From NCBI RefSeq assembly GCF_001659605.2, contig NC_035174.2, forward strand, positions 5,520,389 to 5,584,388: a stretch of 64,000 nucleotides of DNA, written 5' to 3'. Made by a program: the position numbers and the translations under genes. The notes below the pieces were generated by a model. The model was not told the origin of the DNA and did no database searches. It saw only the letters and a list, made by a program, of their open reading frames with translations. Within the stretch, counting starts at the first letter, position 1. The number at the start of each line of letters is the position of its first letter. This document shows positions 62,789 through 64,000 of this stretch, one piece after another. This DNA comes from Manihot esculenta (taxonomy: Eukaryota; Streptophyta; Magnoliopsida; Malpighiales; Euphorbiaceae).

Positions 62789-64000
62789 TCAATCAGCAAT
62801 GGTCCAAGTCATGTCATTTTCAAAGATCCAATGGCAGACCTCAATTTGCCCAGGGCTTGAACCTAGTGCCACAAATGCACCGTGTTCTGGACTCCATGCT
62901 GAAGTATCAAGATGACAAATTGCAACTCCAACATTGATTTTGGTTTTGCTCTCAGCATCCAAAATTTCTGCCTCATAAACCCTCACTTTGGGCACTGAAT
63001 GGCAATAATACAGCAAGTACGGGTAAAGGCTTTGGTGACAAGACACTGATTTCGTCACTTCCCCACCGTTGATCCCTTTGATCCATCCCATCATCACATT
63101 TTTCTTTGACCCATTAACATTTTCTGTGGTCCTTACCACCACGTTGCGCCCCAAGACCGAGACAGCGAAGTCTACCATGTCCTCCATTGACCCAACACAC
63201 CGCTTGGTCTCGCCCCGGCTCGGTGCTCTCTCGCACTCAGCCAGTGCGTTCACAAGCACACTCTCCATTGTTGAGTTCTCTGGCGCATGGAAAATTTCCT
63301 TCAGCTCTGAGAGCTGATGGGATGAGAATGGCAATTTTGACAGAATTGGTCTGGGTAAAAATGATCTTGGGGGCATTTTGTCTCTAATGTCCGGCATTGC
63401 CATCACATTTCCTTGCTTCAACATTGATTCCCTGAAAAACTTGCCAGGCTCCACCCATCTGCGACTTACAAAATTGCCACTACTGCTACTACTTGTGTTG
63501 GTATAACCAGTGAAAGAAACGCCCTTTTCGATATAATCCTTGAACGATCTGTCAGGACCATAAGTTTTGAAGCCAATGGTGGTCAAACCCTTGGATCCTT
63601 TGCCATATTCTGTAAATGTGTCGTTGCCAGGATTGAATGTTTTCCCATAATTAGTGAAACTGACTTTCCCTGCATTTGTATTTCTGGCGTAAGATTGAAA
63701 TGAATCATGACCAACATTGGCTCCATTCCTGTAGCTGGAGAAGCTATCAATGGCAGAGTTTGCACCAGTAGCATAACTCTTGAAATTGTTATGTGGGTTG
63801 TTACCAGAAAGGCCATAACCTGTGAAGGAATCATTGGCCGCATTGCCTAATTCACCATAACCAGTGAATGTAGAATCAATAATGTTTGAATCTCCACTAT
63901 AAGTTGTGAACTCAGCTGGGACACCATTTCCTTTCTTGCCATAACTAGTAAATGCTTGAGAACCAGAGTTTGTATCATCGCCGTAAGTTGTAAATGAGAG
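62789..64000 (-). CDS. Polygalacturonase-1 beta-like BURP-domain protein (5' part off window)
   Basis: An open frame from the window edge to the stop at 62789 gives the last 403 residues, without intron. The first 180 or so consist of the FxxY repeats of the family (FTTYGDD, FTSYGKK, FTGYGELG, FKSYATG, FSSYRNG, FQSYARN, FTNYGKT, FTEYGKG), spaced about 14 residues. The C-terminal BURP domain is complete, with CH pairs spaced CH-x10-CH-x27-CH-x25-CH, matching the family pattern. Such proteins are secreted and wall-associated; tomato PG1-beta binds and modulates polygalacturonase during pectin breakdown. Signal peptide and start lie beyond 64000. The repeat class argues against the RD22 or USP subfamilies. 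Confidence 0.95.
   Translation of the reverse strand, partial: LSFTTYGDDTNSGSQAFTSYGKKGNGVPAEFTTYSGDSNIIDSTFTGYGELGNAANDSFTGYGLSGNNPHNNFKSYATGANSAIDSFSSYRNGANVGHDSFQSYARNTNAGKVSFTNYGKTFNPGNDTFTEYGKGSKGLTTIGFKTYGPDRSFKDYIEKGVSFTGYTNTSSSSSGNFVSRRWVEPGKFFRESMLKQGNVMAMPDIRDKMPPRSFLPRPILSKLPFSSHQLSELKEIFHAPENSTMESVLVNALAECERAPSRGETKRCVGSMEDMVDFAVSVLGRNVVVRTTENVNGSKKNVMMGWIKGINGGEVTKSVSCHQSLYPYLLYYCHSVPKVRVYEAEILDAESKTKINVGVAICHLDTSAWSPEHGAFVALGSSPGQIEVCHWIFENDMTWTIAD

Noticed and set aside
1..64000. CRISPR arrays, operons, riboswitches, bacterial-type defence systems
   Set aside because: The sequence is plant nuclear DNA with introns; the tandem repeats found have no spacer structure of a CRISPR array.

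Overview
The window is plant nuclear DNA. The genes have many small GT-AG introns, the protein set is plant-specific (R2R3-MYB, CASP-like, EXECUTER, BURP, SIS3-type RING ligase), the intergenic DNA is very AT-rich, and there are Ty1/copia, PIF/Harbinger and Mutator-like transposons. The style fits a eudicot, probably a rosid. A Malpighiales/Euphorbiaceae source is only my guess. I rebuilt exons by hand from splice signals and checked that frame is kept across every junction. No transcript data or database searches were used.

Layout. 1-14 kb: a beta-carbonic anhydrase (+), a WEREWOLF/GL1-like R2R3-MYB (-), a repeat-bearing gap, the exosome cap subunit RRP40 (-) and a tRNA-Leu(UAG) (-). 14-26 kb: an HT1-like Raf-type protein kinase (-), a long AT-rich gap and a four-membrane-segment CASP-like 4A protein (-). 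28-42 kb: an EXECUTER-type chloroplast singlet-oxygen sensor (-), whose ninth intron holds two nested Mutator-like elements and about 490 bp of GAA/TTC repeat, followed by a SIS3-like membrane RING-H2 ubiquitin ligase (-). 43-51 kb: a decayed Ty1/copia relic and a structurally complete but disabled PIF/Harbinger element. 51-54 kb: a secreted polyamine oxidase (-). 57-62 kb: a very young, full-length Ty1/copia element with an intact 1,411-residue polyprotein. 62.8-64 kb: the 3' part of a polygalacturonase-1 beta-like BURP gene (-) that runs off the window.

The host genes look like independent single-copy-style loci, not a pathway cluster. Loose themes are guard-cell/CO2 signalling (carbonic anhydrase, HT1-like kinase), cell-wall or apoplast function (polyamine oxidase, BURP protein, CASP-like protein) and stress or sugar signalling (EXECUTER, SIS3), but nothing indicates co-regulation. 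I found no clearly new protein system. The most unusual material is in the transposons: a transposon-in-transposon triplet-repeat array inside an EXECUTER intron; a Harbinger element with five 137-bp tandem repeats between its divergent ORFs and a lost catalytic Asp; and a near-identical-LTR copia element with TA...TA ends.
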